DNA from: Sorghum bicolor | Lineage: Eukaryota > Streptophyta > Magnoliopsida > Poales > Poaceae | NCBI RefSeq assembly: GCF_000003195.3 | Contig: NC_012877.2 | Location: forward strand, 25,439,838-25,503,837 | DNA length: 64,000 nt | Direction of reading: 5' to 3' | Shown: in pieces, positions 11,619 through 22,699 of the stretch | How the letters are laid out: each line of letters starts with the position of its first letter | Numbering within the stretch: the first letter of the stretch is position 1 | Program-made: the position numbers and the translations under genes | Notes under the pieces: model-generated | What the model saw: only the letters and a program-made list of their open reading frames with translations | Told to the model about the DNA's origin: nothing | The model's database searches: none

Positions 11619-12315
11619 TGTTGACACCGTTTTTGGGCACGTGTCTAGGATGGCAGGATAAGGTGGAAGTACGATGTTTACAAGGTGAGTTGCCGATGAG
11701 GATGGTTGCCAATGAGGGAGAAGTTGAACGTGACTAAGTCTACAGGCAGTGATATTGTGCCGATGGCTAGATAAGAAAGTCTGCCGATGACTATGGCAAA
11801 GGGTCTGCCGATGATGCAAAGAGGGAGTCCGGAAGCTGCCGGTCGTTGTGTGGAGGAGTTTCGGTTTGTCACGAGGGATAGTTTTGTTATTTCCTTAATT
11901 GTTTACATCGTTTTGTATACGGATTCCGTGTAGTTTGGAATTCGAATTCTAATCGTGTCTGGTTGTAGCTCTTTGAGCAGGGTATAAATATAGACCCTAG
12001 GGCCTTGTAATGAGACATCTATCAATCAATCAAACACACATTTTTACTCATATTCCAGCATCTACTTTTCGACAACTTCGTCATACTTTTTCCCTTTTAT
12101 TACGAGTTCTTAGGAATTCGTCGACTTAAGTTCGGCGTGTTCTCAAGTTCCGCGTGAGTACCTCTTAGCCGCGACATCCGGGCGCATCGCTGTTGTTAGG
12201 ACTAAAGTATTCGAGTTATCACCTTTGCCGATAGTAAGGTCAAATCGGCTGGCATGCCTTAACGTTTGAATCGGGTATTAGCCCTTTGTGTTTGCAGATC
12301 AGTTTTGCATCAACA
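11619..12315 (+). repeat. 3' LTR of B1 with TATA box
   Basis: This 697-bp LTR runs from TGTTGACACC to GCATCAACA. It is homologous to the LTRs of B2 (28491-29179 and 36714-37401, opposite strand). It contains a likely core promoter, TATAAATATA, at 11983-11992. Six GCCGAT/ATCGGC motifs occur in it, as in B2. Confidence 0.9.
11983..11992 (+). promoter_or_regulatory. TATA box of the B-family LTR
   Basis: TATAAATATA lies in the middle of the LTR, where the U3 promoter is expected. The same box is conserved in the B2 LTRs (minus strand, about 28813-28824). Confidence 0.65.
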
Positions 12316-12316
12316 A

Positions 12317-12366
12317 CGGCACAGTGCCGCAACGGCTCCCGCCTAAAAAGGCGCGCCCAACGGGCG
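12317..12366. repeat. Three consecutive short hairpins in D1
   Basis: Perfect inverted repeats follow one another: CGGCAC/GTGCCG (1-nt loop, 12317-12329), CGCCT/AGGCG (4-nt loop, 12340-12353) and CGCCC/GGGCG (3-nt loop, 12354-12366). Confidence 0.6.
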
Positions 12367-13029
12367 AAAAGGCAAACCGCCGTGACCTTTCCTTCCACTT
12401 TAAGCTAAGGTACGCACTCATTATTATGAAAATCTCGAGAGGTCGCAGGCTGACCCGCTGAACGGGTTCGATAGTCGATCTCGAGTACCAGAGTCAGGGA
12501 TGCCCAGCGAGTGGTCGAAAAGCGAGGCCCACCTCGAGAACTCGCTAGGGATGTCCAAGGCAAGGACGAGACGGTCGAGAGGAATCCCCACGAAGGGAGG
12601 CATCGAGCCGCTGGACTCTATTGAAAGAGACCAGTAACCTCGACCACGTCGACCCCGCTTTATGAGAATGCCTCCGGGCTACAGCTGACCCCCTCGAACG
12701 GGGCACAAGTTCTCACTTGGATTACCTGGTAGGAGCTCGACCTGGGGTAGGTGACGCTCGCTCCACCGGGAGTACGTCACGACCCTGATATGAAACCGGC
12801 CGATCGAGGCCCAAAGCCCCCCTTCCATAATGGACAACATTTGGAGAAGGGGGGAAATCAGGAGCGTTTCCATCAGAAAGGATAATATAACCCTCGAAGG
12901 AGACAAAAACTCCTCCAAGGACTCGGGGGCTATCCCCGTGGGGGTCGCTCTCGCGAACCCACGGAAACTCGACCAAAAAGAAGAGCCTCTACTCGAGCGC
13001 AAGCGCTCGAATAGAGACTCGGGGGCTAC

Positions 13030-14088
13030 TGTCGAGGGTATCAACAAGGGGTACCCTAACCAATGCACATAATGGGAGGACCCGCATATAAATTGAGGCT
13101 CCTGACTCGACGCCCCCCGTCCTCACGCGTGACTGCCAAAATACGATGTCGACCATAGCCCCGAACACGGAAAGGGGGTCGTGCGAATAGACCAAGGCTC
13201 GACCGAACGGCAACCGTCGAATATGGAACTGGCTCGTACGAACCAACGAGCCTCAAGCGCAAGGATGCTGCCCTCCGCCTGACGCGGGCACGGGAACCAG
13301 GGCATTTAATGCGCCTACCGCGTTCTCACCTAACCCGACAGTCATGGGAAGCGTGATAGGGAACAGGCACCCATGCAATCACTCCTTTTTGCAGTCTTAC
13401 CCACCAGATGAGCCAGAGTACGGTAGGACGCAGCGAGACGGTCCGAACGTCTCGTCCGGACCCCCCTCAAGACGCCCAAAGTCAGCGCTCCGTTCAGCAG
13501 GGCTTTGTGCGGCACCCGACCCTCGAGCAGGTATGTTCCTTCCCAGAGAAGAGTCGGGCGATGAAAGACGGCACCTCAACCACTCTGACGCGACTGCAGC
13601 TACGACGTACAAGCGTGCCACGTATAAGCCGGTTCAGGACAGCGCGTAGGAGCCGAATTCAGGGGCACGCGTAATCATCACCCAAGTACTGTATAACAAG
13701 ACGGCTCGAGGCCATGCCGGTACGGAAGCCTCGAGTATGTCAGCGTGCCATACCCCTATCGACCCCTACTCTATCACCTAAGCCATGTAATCTGGGTCTC
13801 CCGTTGGAACTATAAAAGGGGAGGCACGGGAAGGGATAGGGGACAAGAGACATAGGTTGAGGAACAACCATACTTCATCTCCATCCATCCACAATACCGA
13901 CTTGTATTCACCCCTGTAGGAGCACTTAGGTGCAAGATAACAGAAACATCTCCCCCCCGCTGGACGTAGGGCCTTCTCTTGCCCGAACCAGGATAAATCT
14001 TTGTCTTTCTTGCATCACCATCTGGGAAGGGGAACATGCACACAAGTTTTACACGTTGGTGTGACCCCCCGGGGGGAAAACTCCGACA
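13030..14088 (+). repeat. 3' LTR of D1 with TATA box
   Basis: This 1059-bp LTR runs from TGTCGAGGG to CTCCGACA. A likely TATA box, TATAAAAG, is at 13811-13818. The LTR carries CCCCCCGGGGGG near its 3' end. The inverse-orientation copy is the 5' LTR of D2. Confidence 0.9.
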
Positions 14089-14631
14089 AGAACTGCATTC
14101 AAAACACCCATAGGCATGTCACCTTATAAACTTGTATATGGAAAAACTTGTCATTTGCCTGTGGTAGTAGATTTTAATGCTCATTGGGCACTCAAGAAAT
14201 GGAACATGGATCTCCACCTCGCTAGCAAGAATCGTCTGATGCAACTACCTGAGCTAGAAGAATGGAGAGAGAAAGCCTACCACAATTCAAGGATCTATAA
14301 AGAGAGAACAAAACGATGGCATGATAAGAGAATCAAGCATAAGGAGTTTAAGCCTGGAGATAAGGTTCTACTATTCAATTCAAGAGTTAAGCTCTTTGGG
14401 CATGGTAAGCTACGAAGTAAGTGGGATGAACCATACAAGGTTATTGATACTTCAACTCATGGAGCCATTACCATCCAAGACGACATAGGTAACACTTTTA
14501 AGGTAAATGGTCAACGCTTGAAAATCCATCTCGAGCCACAAAACAACCTGGTAGAGGAACTTGATGTGATTGTGTTCATAGAATTCTCACGTCAAGCTCT
14601 CATAAGCTCTAGACAATTACCTAACCCTTAA
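14089..14631 (+). CDS. Integrase C-terminal fragment (Athila-like, F1)
   Basis: The frame is open right from the D1 junction (RTAFKTPIG, then MSPYKLVYGKTCHLPV at 14116). It shows the conserved integrase tail: SPYKLVYGK, YKERTKRWHDKRI, and a GPY/F-like region with FKPGDKVLLFNSRVKLFGHGKL. HLPV after the YGK motif is typical of the Athila branch. The zinc domain and catalytic triad are absent because D1 interrupted the gene upstream. It ends at a natural stop at 14631. It has no independent start and would not be expressed on its own. Confidence 0.85.
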   Translation, partial: RTAFKTPIGMSPYKLVYGKTCHLPVVVDFNAHWALKKWNMDLHLASKNRLMQLPELEEWREKAYHNSRIYKERTKRWHDKRIKHKEFKPGDKVLLFNSRVKLFGHGKLRSKWDEPYKVIDTSTHGAITIQDDIGNTFKVNGQRLKIHLEPQNNLVEELDVIVFIEFSRQALISSRQLPNP

Positions 14632-15860
14632 CATGCTCCACGAGTTTTGTTGTCTATTTGGGTTATGTAGGATTTTGAGGCTTAAGAAGAGTGAGACCGA
14701 ACATGCAGGCCACAAGAGTGAACGACTATGTCAACATCCAGCTTGGGTGAGGCACCCCCACGTGTATCTAGATAAGTATTACTTTTCTTTCTTGGTTTTA
14801 TTTACTAGTATTCAGAAATAAATAAATAAATAAATAAATAAATGCATAACCATGAAACCAAACAAAGTTTTTCTTTTGAGTAATATACAATAGTTTTGTG
14901 TAATCCTAAGTTTTAAATAAAATAAAAAGAAAGTTTGATCCAAGTCTAGGTAATTGATAAACATGATATGAGAAGGTCTGAGCTACTATTTAACTTGTTC
15001 CAAGTTTCGCTAGAGTTCTAGAGATTTTAAATCTAAAAATTCAAAAAAAAATGAGATCCTATTTGACATAATACCTAGAGTCTTATAAGATATAAATATT
15101 AAAACTGTGGGCACTTGCTTTGTTCAAGCCATTGTTAATTCTTGTAGTTTTGGTTGAGAGAATTATCATCCTCCAAAGATCAAGATCTTTTTGTTTTAAA
15201 ATATAAAAGATTCACTCTTCCGAAGTATTATTGCGTTAGAGGCATGGTACTATACAAAAATTTGATTCGAAAAAAAAGGGTGAGACAAGAGGTAAAAATG
15301 GACAAGTGTCTGAAGTAGAATTAGGGGTACAAAGATATCCACCTGAGTGGAAAAAATGGACACATGTCCGATAGTAGAATTAGGGGTACTTGGTGCCCAC
15401 TTGAAAAAAAAAGAAAAAAAAGAGAGAGACTGAAAAAAGAAAGAAAAAAATGATAGCCCATGGTCCTTCTAATAAGCAATATGCCAGTAAGAGATGACAA
15501 ACTATTCAAAAAGGTCAAAGGTCTTGATCTAGGAGTATGACATTCCTATCCCTCGCTCAGAGCATGACATAGCAAAATGCAAAGTAAGTATGCTAAAACT
15601 TTTAAAGCTCTACTTATATATCATTCGAGAAGAAGGCAAATGCCTCAATTTTATTTTGGAAACTTTCAAAAAAACTCCAGAACAAAGGTAAGACAGAAGA
15701 ACTTGAGACATAGTGCTTGACTTGATCGTTCTGTTTTCAATTATTTAAGACCTTAGTGATAACTTAAAAACCCTGTAGTAAGAGGCATAAAAGTAACCCC
15801 TGTTTTCTTGCCGATTTTAGCTTTGCTCAGGGACGAGCAAAGGTTAAGCTTGGGGGAGCT
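14632..15860 (+). other. 3' untranslated region of F1
   Basis: AT-rich, non-coding sequence lies between the integrase stop and the LTR. It contains an (AAAT)n microsatellite at about 14816-14842 and A-rich runs, and ends in the PPT. The reverse complement of its outer part matches 24844-26123 of F2. No gene is seen. Confidence 0.7.
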
Positions 15861-17081
15861 TGTTGACGGTCCTTAATGTTCACATTTAACTGTCAACTAA
15901 TCATGGAAAAGGACCTATATGCAACCAACATCCAAAATTAGGGTTTCATCTGACAGAATTCCACGAGTTTTGGTGTTTGTCTACTTCTGCATGGGGTTAT
16001 AAGGAAATATGGAGGAAAGGCCCACACGTCGGGTTTACATAGAGATATTAATGTGTGCGCCAATTTTCTATCATCTAGAAGACTCCAGAAGCCACGGGAA
16101 CGAACGGGAGGCCGAGCGGGCCTGAGGGCAGGGCGCCCGCACTCCCCCCTTGGGCGCCCGCCCTACCCTGGTGACCAATCAGGGCAGGTCTCGCGGATCA
16201 TGCTCCACCGCCTTTGAGGATCGAGGAAAACCGTGCGATTAAGGTCGGTTTGATCCGACGACCCACGTTCATTTGGAGGGGCTATATATGCAGGCCCCCT
16301 GGCCCCTGGAGGAGATATCTCTTCTACAGAATCAAAGCTAGGGTTTCAATTATTCATCCAAGTAGAGAGGATCCCTCTAGTTCATCTAGTTCTAGTTCAT
16401 CTAGTTCTAGTTCTAGTTAGTTCTAGTTGTAATCTAGAAAATAGGGAGAGAGAAGAGGAGAGCGGAGGAGGAGCCGGATCTGTCGGATCTTCCTCAACAT
16501 TGTACTTTTGCAGCAACTGGTTCGTTCTTCATCGTTCTCCATGTTCTTCAATTCATAATTCCTGAGTTCTTTAATTACTTTTATTTACATTCAAGTTATT
16601 TATTGGATTCTCGCTTGCATCAAGTGCAACGCTGGAGTAGTAATTAATAGATTAGACGTGGTGTTTAGTCTTGCAATTGCGTGGAATTGCACCCAATCCT
16701 ACGGATTGTTGTGGTAACCCTAGGGTAGTGACAGCCATAACGGTCGACGTATTCCACCTCGTTCGGATCAGTGTTTGTAGGACTGTAGTCAGAGCTTCCT
16801 AGCACCCTTCCCATCTCTTTCTGTGGTTAGTGTTCTGATGTCCCGAAATAAATAATCATTGAAGTAATTCTTGATTCTTAGATCAACTAGAGAACTCTCA
16901 GGAAACTTCCTCTCTTCCCACCAAAAAATAATTATATAGTTATCCTTGGGCGATATTGAATCTTAATTAGTACACTCACGTTCCCTGTGGAAAATCGATA
17001 CTCTGGAATACTCCTGGGTGAAAGCTACATCGGTATCCATGCGCTTGCGGATTTTTCTGTTTGCGTTTAAAATACCCAACA
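15861..17081 (+). repeat. 3' LTR of F1
   Basis: This 1221-bp LTR runs from TGTTGACGGTCC to TACCCAACA. A TATA-like box (TATATAT) is at 16283-16289. A CTAGTT-type hexamer microsatellite lies at about 16375-16432. Inverse-orientation copies flank F2. Confidence 0.92.
16375..16432. repeat. CTAGTT hexamer microsatellite in F LTR
   Basis: Interspersed TCTAGT/TTCTAG and ATCTAG units form the repeat. The two F2 LTRs carry longer versions at about 24233-24330 and 41475-41577, so unit number varies among LTR copies. Confidence 0.75.
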
Positions 17082-18340
17082 GTGAGATGACCCCAAGTGC
17101 GGCACTTGAAGCACTTGACATGCTTTAGCCTCTCTTCTTCCTTCATCTTCTTGAGCTTCTCAATGTTTGAGCAACCATTTGCAAGGTGTCCTGCTTCATG
17201 GCACTGATAGCACTTGGTGTGAGAAAGCATCTTTTGAAGTAGCTTCTTCATCCTCTTTTCTTGCTTTCTTTCGCCCTTTGTCATCTTCTTCCTGAAGCCA
17301 AGGCCACATTTGTCACCATAATTTCTTTGAGTCTTCAATATATGCTCAAAGGTGAATTTTGAGTTGTAGCACCTCTCCAACTTGTTGCTCAAATTCTTCA
17401 CTTCACTTTTGAGCTTATTGTTCTCTTTCAAAATATTAGTCTCACAAGACATAGAAGTTGAACAAGCATCTATATGTCAAGAACATGGCATAGATAGTAA
17501 ATCTTCACAAGAGGTAGATACATGCTTCTTGCCTTCATCACAAGGGTTAGTAATATCATATGATTGATCATTTCACCAAAATGATGAGCTCTCACTAGTT
17601 TTAGTTTCTTCATTAGAAAGCTTCATAGTGAGTAAAGCATGGTCTTGTACAAAGTTATCATGAGAAACACAAAGTTCCTCATGAGTCAATTTTGGCTCCT
17701 CATGTGAACATGTAGTAACATAAAGTAGATGCTTTTATTGTTCACATGTGGCCTTCAGAAATGAGTTTTCATTTTTCAATTTACTTGTTTTTGCCATCTC
17801 ATTTCTTAAAGCTTTAGTGAGTCTACATACAAGCTCAAAATTTGGATCATCACAATCAACAATCACACCTCCAATAGATACCTTGCCGTCACCAAGAGAT
17901 ATGGAGGAATGTGATGAAGTTGAGCTTTTAGAAGCATCACTCTCATAGCAATCATCTTCATCCTCACTTGACCATGAGGTGGAGCAATCCTCCACAACCA
18001 CCTTGTTGTGGTCATGCTCAACATCCTCATGTATCTCCACCTTTGGTTCCTCCTTTTTGAGCTTGCCATCATCACATGTGGAGGAATCACCGAAGGTGTG
18101 TTTGATAGACTCCCACATTTCATATGCGGTTCCTTTGGAATTTATCCTATCAAACAACTCAAAGCTCAAAGATTTCATTAGATAACAATAAGCTTCACAA
18201 TCAAGTTCAAAGAGAACCTTTTGATCTTTGGTGAGATTCTTATGGTCCAAGCTGTGTGTGAGACTACTAGTGACAATCCACCAAAATTTAGGTCCCTTTG
18301 CACGAAAATGATCAACCATGTGATTTTTCCAAAGTGCAAA
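17082..18340 (-). pseudogene. Element E: copia-type gag remnant
   Basis: On the minus strand, 18340 to 17082 reads as a degraded Ty1/copia gag polyprotein. First comes an N-terminal domain starting at [13 protein letters not shown] and including LCEAYCYLMKSLS-like sequence (UBN2/DUF4219 type gag). Next are an acidic Ser-rich linker (SSEDEDDCYESDASKSS) and a Lys/Glu coiled coil (NNKLKSEVKNLSNKLE). Last come a CCHC zinc knuckle (CYQCHEAGHLANGC) and a second one beginning CFKCRTWGHLT, cut there by the F1 LTR. At least three stop codons interrupt it (about 17735, 17578 and 17477). The far side beyond F1 is not in the window. At about 18341 it abuts a truncated C-family LTR. Confidence 0.8.
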
Positions 18341-18769
18341 GTTTATGCCCACGGTAGTAGTTTATCGGCACACAGGTGCGCAAGCTACGAACTCGATGGT
18401 GACGCAAGACACAGACAAGGATTTTATCTAGGTTCGGCCGCCGTGTGGGCGTAATACCTACGTCCTGCGTCTGTTTGTATTGGATTGTGTTGAATTGAGA
18501 TGAGTTGTCCTAGGGGGTCCCTTGCCTCTCCTTATATAGTCCAGAGGGAAGGGTTACAGATCTAGAAACTAATCCTAGTAGCTTACAATTGCCCTAGATA
18601 GTGCGACATCAATTCCTATTCCAACCGACTAGAATCCTGCTTGATCTCCACATCTTGTATACTTGTGTGAAACTCTGAGCAGTTGGATCAAGCTTCGGAC
18701 TGTCTTGTGATGGGCCAAGCCTCCAGGCCCAAGTCTAACCGTAAGGGTATAGGGGTTTATACCCCCACA
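18341..18769 (-). repeat. C-family LTR, truncated, minus orientation
   Basis: This matches the reverse complement of 47011-47460 and the start of the LTR at 63626. About 35-40 bp at its left end (TGTCGACAAAAGCTAG... in C3) are missing; the LTR begins at TATGCCCACGG directly against element E. The right end is ACCCCCACA at 18769, followed by the PPT complement (GCTAGTCCCCGAGCA). Confidence 0.85.
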
Positions 18770-20070
18770 GCTAGTCCCCGAGCACCATGTATTGTGATGT
18801 AACACGCTGTCTTGAGCTTCCTCGACCAGTGACGCTTGACGTCTTCGATAAGCAGGAAAGTCGCCCAAACAGTTGCAGTGGTATTTTAACCAACTCAAAA
18901 AACAGTTGATCAATCATCGACATTGAAGAAGCTGATTGTTCGAAGAATGCATGGTGCTCTTAAACAAAAAAGATTTGTTTCCTGATGAAGTGTGCCCACT
19001 GTACTTTTCTGAAAAGTATAGTCTTTCAAAAAGCAAGCAAATTCACTGCAAAGTGAAGTGTGCCCACTTAGTCCCCGAGCCTGGTAATCGGTGACGTAGT
19101 CATGTGATACCAGGGTCAAAAAGAAATCCTTCCTAGAAAAAAGAAAACTGAAATGCATCGCCAGATGCATCGTACCGATGTAGTCCCAAGCTTGCTGGAC
19201 GGCGAAGTATGAGCCTTGTAGCATGATCTAAGTATTTAAAATTACCCGACTAAACGTTATGCAATTGGATTTTCCAGTCCCAGAGTGTATCACACTTGTT
19301 TGCAGCCGAGGAAACTGAACAACCAGTCCCCGAGCATGCTTGGTGGTTGATACAGTCCTAGGTTTTTGAATGAGCAAACTGGTCGACCAGTCCCCGAGCA
19401 TATCATGCTCGGTGGTCGGTACAGTCCCCAGATTATCAATTGGACGAACTGGTCGACCAGTCCCCGAGCATATTATGCTCGATGGTCGGTACAGTCCCCA
19501 AATTGTCGATTGGGCGAACTGATCGACCAGTCCCCGAGCATATTATGCTCGGTGGTCGGTGCAGTCCCCAAATTGTCAATTGGGCGAACTGGTCGACCAG
19601 TCCTCGAGCATATTATGCTCGGTGGTCGGTGCAGTCCCCAAATTGTCGATTGGGTGAACTGGTCGACCAGTCCCCGAGCATATTATGCTCGATGGTCGGT
19701 ACAGTCCCCAAGTTGTCGATTGGGCGAACTGGTCGACCAGTCCCCTAGCATATTATGTTCAGTGGTCGGTACAATCCCCAAATTGTCGATTGGGCGAACT
19801 GGTCGAATAACATACTCATCTTTGTGAAAAAATTGTAACACCGCATTAACTTGCGATGTGACGGAGCAACCTGCCATCTTGTCAGTCTGCCGCATAAAAA
19901 GGGGTGCCTGCTAACTGCACAGCCGCTCATCACACGGATCAAGAAAAGGAAACCAGTGATCATGCAGAAAGGCCACCAAATTAACTGCGATAATTCTTGA
20001 GAACCGAAATGCTGCAACTGCCGTAAGATCCGCCCACTTCCCCAAAATGTGGGAAGTGGAAAAGGTGGGT
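18770..20070. other. 3' non-coding region of C family (inverted left arm)
   Basis: This is non-coding sequence between the LTR and the antisense gene promoter. It is homologous, in inverse orientation, to about 45787-47010. It contains the 70-bp tandem array and repeated GTCCCCGAGCA boxes related to the PPT. ORFs running through the array (19366-19827, plus) follow the repeat and are not genes. Confidence 0.7.
19311..19806. repeat. 70-bp tandem repeat array (about 7 units)
   Basis: Six good units begin GGTCGACCAG at 19381, 19451, 19521 (as GATCGACCAG), 19591, 19661 and 19731. A diverged unit lies at 19311-19380. Each unit contains CAGTCCCCGAGCA and the palindrome GAGCATATTATGCTC. Shorter related units occur in inverse orientation at about 46175-46475. 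Confidence 0.9.
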
Positions 20071-20076
20071 TTGCTG

Positions 20077-20085
20077 TTTATAAAG
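20077..20085 (+). promoter_or_regulatory. TATA box of the C-family antisense gene
   Basis: TTTATAAAG lies 140 bp upstream of the ATG at 20225. The equivalent TTATAAAAA is retained on the minus strand at about 45864-45872 in the right arm, although the gene behind it is deleted there. Confidence 0.6.
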
Positions 20086-20224
20086 AACCCAAAGTTACGT
20101 CTCTGTTCTTTACCCAGCAGTTGCATACTAGTCTCCTGCCTTTGCCACTACTGCCTCCTGCCATCGTCGTTCTCAGTGCCCCCAATCACTCGACACCCAG
20201 TTCAAAGCTTGCCCTACTGCAGTA

Positions 20225-22699
20225 ATGGCGAAGAGCGATTCGAAGAAAAGGGCTGAGATGATGGCGAAAGAGTGGAAGAAATCTCGGAGCAACAAGAGGT
20301 CCCTCAACGACCTCGTCGGGATGGGGCTTCTACACAACCAGGAGCTTGGCGGCTGGAGGGCACCAGAAGGAGAGTTACCCCAACCCCTACGCTGGTGGGA
20401 TTGTAGTCTTTGAAGATTATTTAAATAGGGGATTTTGGGTTCTAGTTCATCCTTTCCTTCAAGGTCTACTTCTTTACTATGAGATCGGGATCTGCAACCT
20501 GCACCCGAACTCCATTCTTCTTGTCTCCACCTTCATTCATTTGTGTGAGGCCTATGTTGGGATAGAGCCGTACTTCGATCTTTCCCGCTACCTATTCTGT
20601 TTGAGGAAGATGGGAGCAGTTGGAGGCTCTGAGATTGCAGGTGGAGTATACCTCAATCTACATGACGGGACGAAGAACCGTTACCTCAGCTGCCCATGGA
20701 ACACCTCCCTCACCGAGTGGTACAAGAGGTGGTTCTACATCAGGGAGGAGCCGGGCAGCACCACATTCTACGACGTTGGCTACATTCCCAAGAAGAGGGT
20801 CAGCTGGACAGATCAGCCAGAGTACACTGCTCAAGTGTTAGAGTTAATGAGTCTAATCGACTGGTCCCGCCTGGATGGACCAGCGGTGGTCGGGAATTTC
20901 CTCGTCCGACGAGTGATGCCCTGTCAGAGAAGGGTGCACGCCGCATATGAGTACCAAGGCGGGCAGGATTCGACAAGGCTGCACACAGACAACCTTGAGA
21001 AACCATAGATCCAGCAAACAATTAACGAGCTATTCAACTTGGGCGACAGCAGCTTCGTAAGAAGCGACTACCGAATGCATGCCTATAAGCTGGGTCGGCT
21101 AGCTCCCAAGGTAATTGTAGTCCTTTCACAATGTTCCAAAGGCGTGACATTCTTATACTAATGACTTGTCGTACTTTTGTTGTAGATCGGAGACGTGGAC
21201 CGAGCAACGGTGTACATGTCACTGGCGCCCGGTATGGAGCCTCCGGCCGCGGTGGATCCTCCAGCGGTCAACGCTGCTCGGTGTGACCAATACATCAGTA
21301 GTGACGAGGATGGGAGCCGTCCAGCACCGACCACCGATGATAGGGTCGCCGACAAGAGGCCAATGGCTGCAGAGCCATCTGCAGCAGAGGCATTGCCAGT
21401 AGCTGTAGGTCCCATAATGTACCAGGGGTCGACCTCGGACACCCGAGCGCCCAAGCGGCGCCGGCTTATCAGAATTGTTGACGACGACGACGAGGAAGAA
21501 GAGGCGGCCCCAACTTTGGTCCGCAGACCCTGTAGCCGCCCCGATGTCGCCCCGAGCGACGAACATCGGGTTGCCGGAGATCCACCTGCCGCGCACGTCG
21601 AGCAGGCGCGACCAGGGGCGGCCGAGACAGTAGCAACGGCCAGGACAGCTAGGAGAAGGTTCTTCACGATGGCACACCGAAGCTCTGATCTGTAAGTTCA
21701 TCAAGAAAAGTGTCTCTTCGCTCTCCCTTTTTGCGAAGTTTGATGTCGGTATGGTAATTTGAATTGATTCTTCTTTGTAGTGCTGCCTCGGATGTTGATC
21801 CTAGCAATGTTGCGGGCTCGAGGACAACCGAGCCAGCAGCTGCCGATCATAATGCCGCAGAGTTTACCGTCTGCGAGCAGCCCGTGGAGCACCCCACCGT
21901 TGTGGCTGCGGCGGAGGTCACCGAGGAGAACCCTGCCCAAGACAAGGCCAAGGCGAGTACCCCGACAAGGGGCAATGAGACCACAGGGACACCTCCCCCG
22001 ACCAGCGCATTGGAGGAGGAAGACAAGGTCCCGTCCCCTTCTCTGGCTGAAGAAGAGAGGGCCCCAACTCCAGCCCCAGCGGAGGCTTCCACGCTGGAGG
22101 GCTCCCCTAGCCGGGGTAAGGGTCCTATGATACCCGTTACCGTGGCTGGTGGTAGCACAAAGGGCGAGGAGGCCTAGGCGGTCTCCGATGACGAAGTGGA
22201 GGAAATTCAAGGGTGTCCCCATGACAGTCGCCAACACATTTATGTATGGCGCCAGCGCGGGGATCACTGGGCCGGCCACGAGGAGATCACCGAGACCGAG
22301 GAGGCAGAGAGGGTGGAGCGCGCTGCCAAGTGGCTCGTCAATGAAGTTAAGGTGAGTAGTCTTATGCTCTGCTGGGGTATATATATATACCATGGTTTGT
22401 TCACTGTGTGGTATGTTTGATTTCCACAGGACGCAATGAAAACGGCGAAGTACCGGAAACGGTGCTTCGACCAATTTGAAGGCGTTATCGCCGAGAACAA
22501 GGCCTTGACCGCGGAGGTGGACCGCCTTCGGTTGGAGGCCAAAAGGGAGGCAGCCGAGAAGGCAGCTCAGGAAGAGCGCCTGCTGGACCTGACTCGGTGA
22601 CTAGCTGATAAGGACCGTGAAAAGAAGAGTAAGTCGAATTTCCGAATAGTTGTAATTAACTATGTTGTCGCTTTTTATAACTGACAATTATCACTTTAG
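20225..22699 (+). pseudogene. Antisense accessory gene of C family, Transposase_28 type (decayed)
   Basis: In an intact element this gene lies antisense to pol, between integrase and the 3' LTR. It starts MAKSDSKKRAEMM with a basic N-terminus. The middle (about 20400-20990) matches the 'putative gypsy-type transposon' domain Transposase_28 (NLHPNSILLVSTFIHLCEAYVG, then WYKRWFYIREE). The second half is low complexity with DDDDEEEE, then a coiled coil (MKTAKYRKRCFDQFEG). Probable introns with GT/AG ends are 21111-21185, 21692-21780, 22352-22429 and 22630-22699. It is broken by a frameshift near 20375 and by stops at about 21006, 22175 and 22598. Its next exon is replaced by gag sequence right after the last acceptor AG. 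Molecular function is unknown. Confidence 0.75.

Larger units (their letters stand above)
11496..12315 (+). mobile_element. Element B1: 3' remnant of a Tat-lineage gypsy element
   Basis: This comprises 123 bp of internal 3' sequence, a PPT (11606-11617, ending GGGGGGCATG) and a complete LTR. It matches the reverse complement of 28491-29302 of element B2. The remainder lies left of the window because element A inserted at 11495. B1 itself sits in D1; ACGGC at 12316 would be its right target-site copy. Confidence 0.88.
12316..14088 (+). mobile_element. Element D1: 3' remnant of a Tat-lineage gypsy element
   Basis: This comprises 714 bp of internal non-coding sequence (12316-13029), a PPT (13014-13029, ACTCGGGGGCTAC) and a complete 3' LTR. 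It is cut on the left by B1. The LTR matches 57784-58821 of D2 in inverse orientation. It sits inside the integrase gene of F1; AGAAC at 14089-14093 would be its right target-site copy. The internal part has no gene. It starts with three small hairpins (12317-12366) and is rich in CTCGAG. Confidence 0.87.
14089..17081 (+). mobile_element. Element F1: 3' part of an Athila-like gypsy element
   Basis: This plus-strand remnant has the integrase C-terminus (14089-14631), about 1.2 kb of untranslated sequence, a PPT (15844-15860, GCTTGGGGGAGCT) and the 3' LTR (15861-17081). Its left part was separated by D1. The LTR family is shared with F2. It sits in the copia gag E, with GTGAG at 17082 as the likely right target-site copy. 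Confidence 0.87.

Noticed and set aside
17735..18352. E gag start MGINFALW as the natural N-terminus
   Set aside because: The Met codon is formed at the junction with the truncated C LTR. The true gag extended further upstream.
19311..19806. CRISPR-like array
   Set aside because: The units are contiguous 70-bp repeats without unique spacers, in plant DNA.
19366..19827. Repetitive 153-aa ORF in the C 3' region
   Set aside because: The open frame follows a 70-bp tandem repeat, not a coding unit. The unit length is not a multiple of three.
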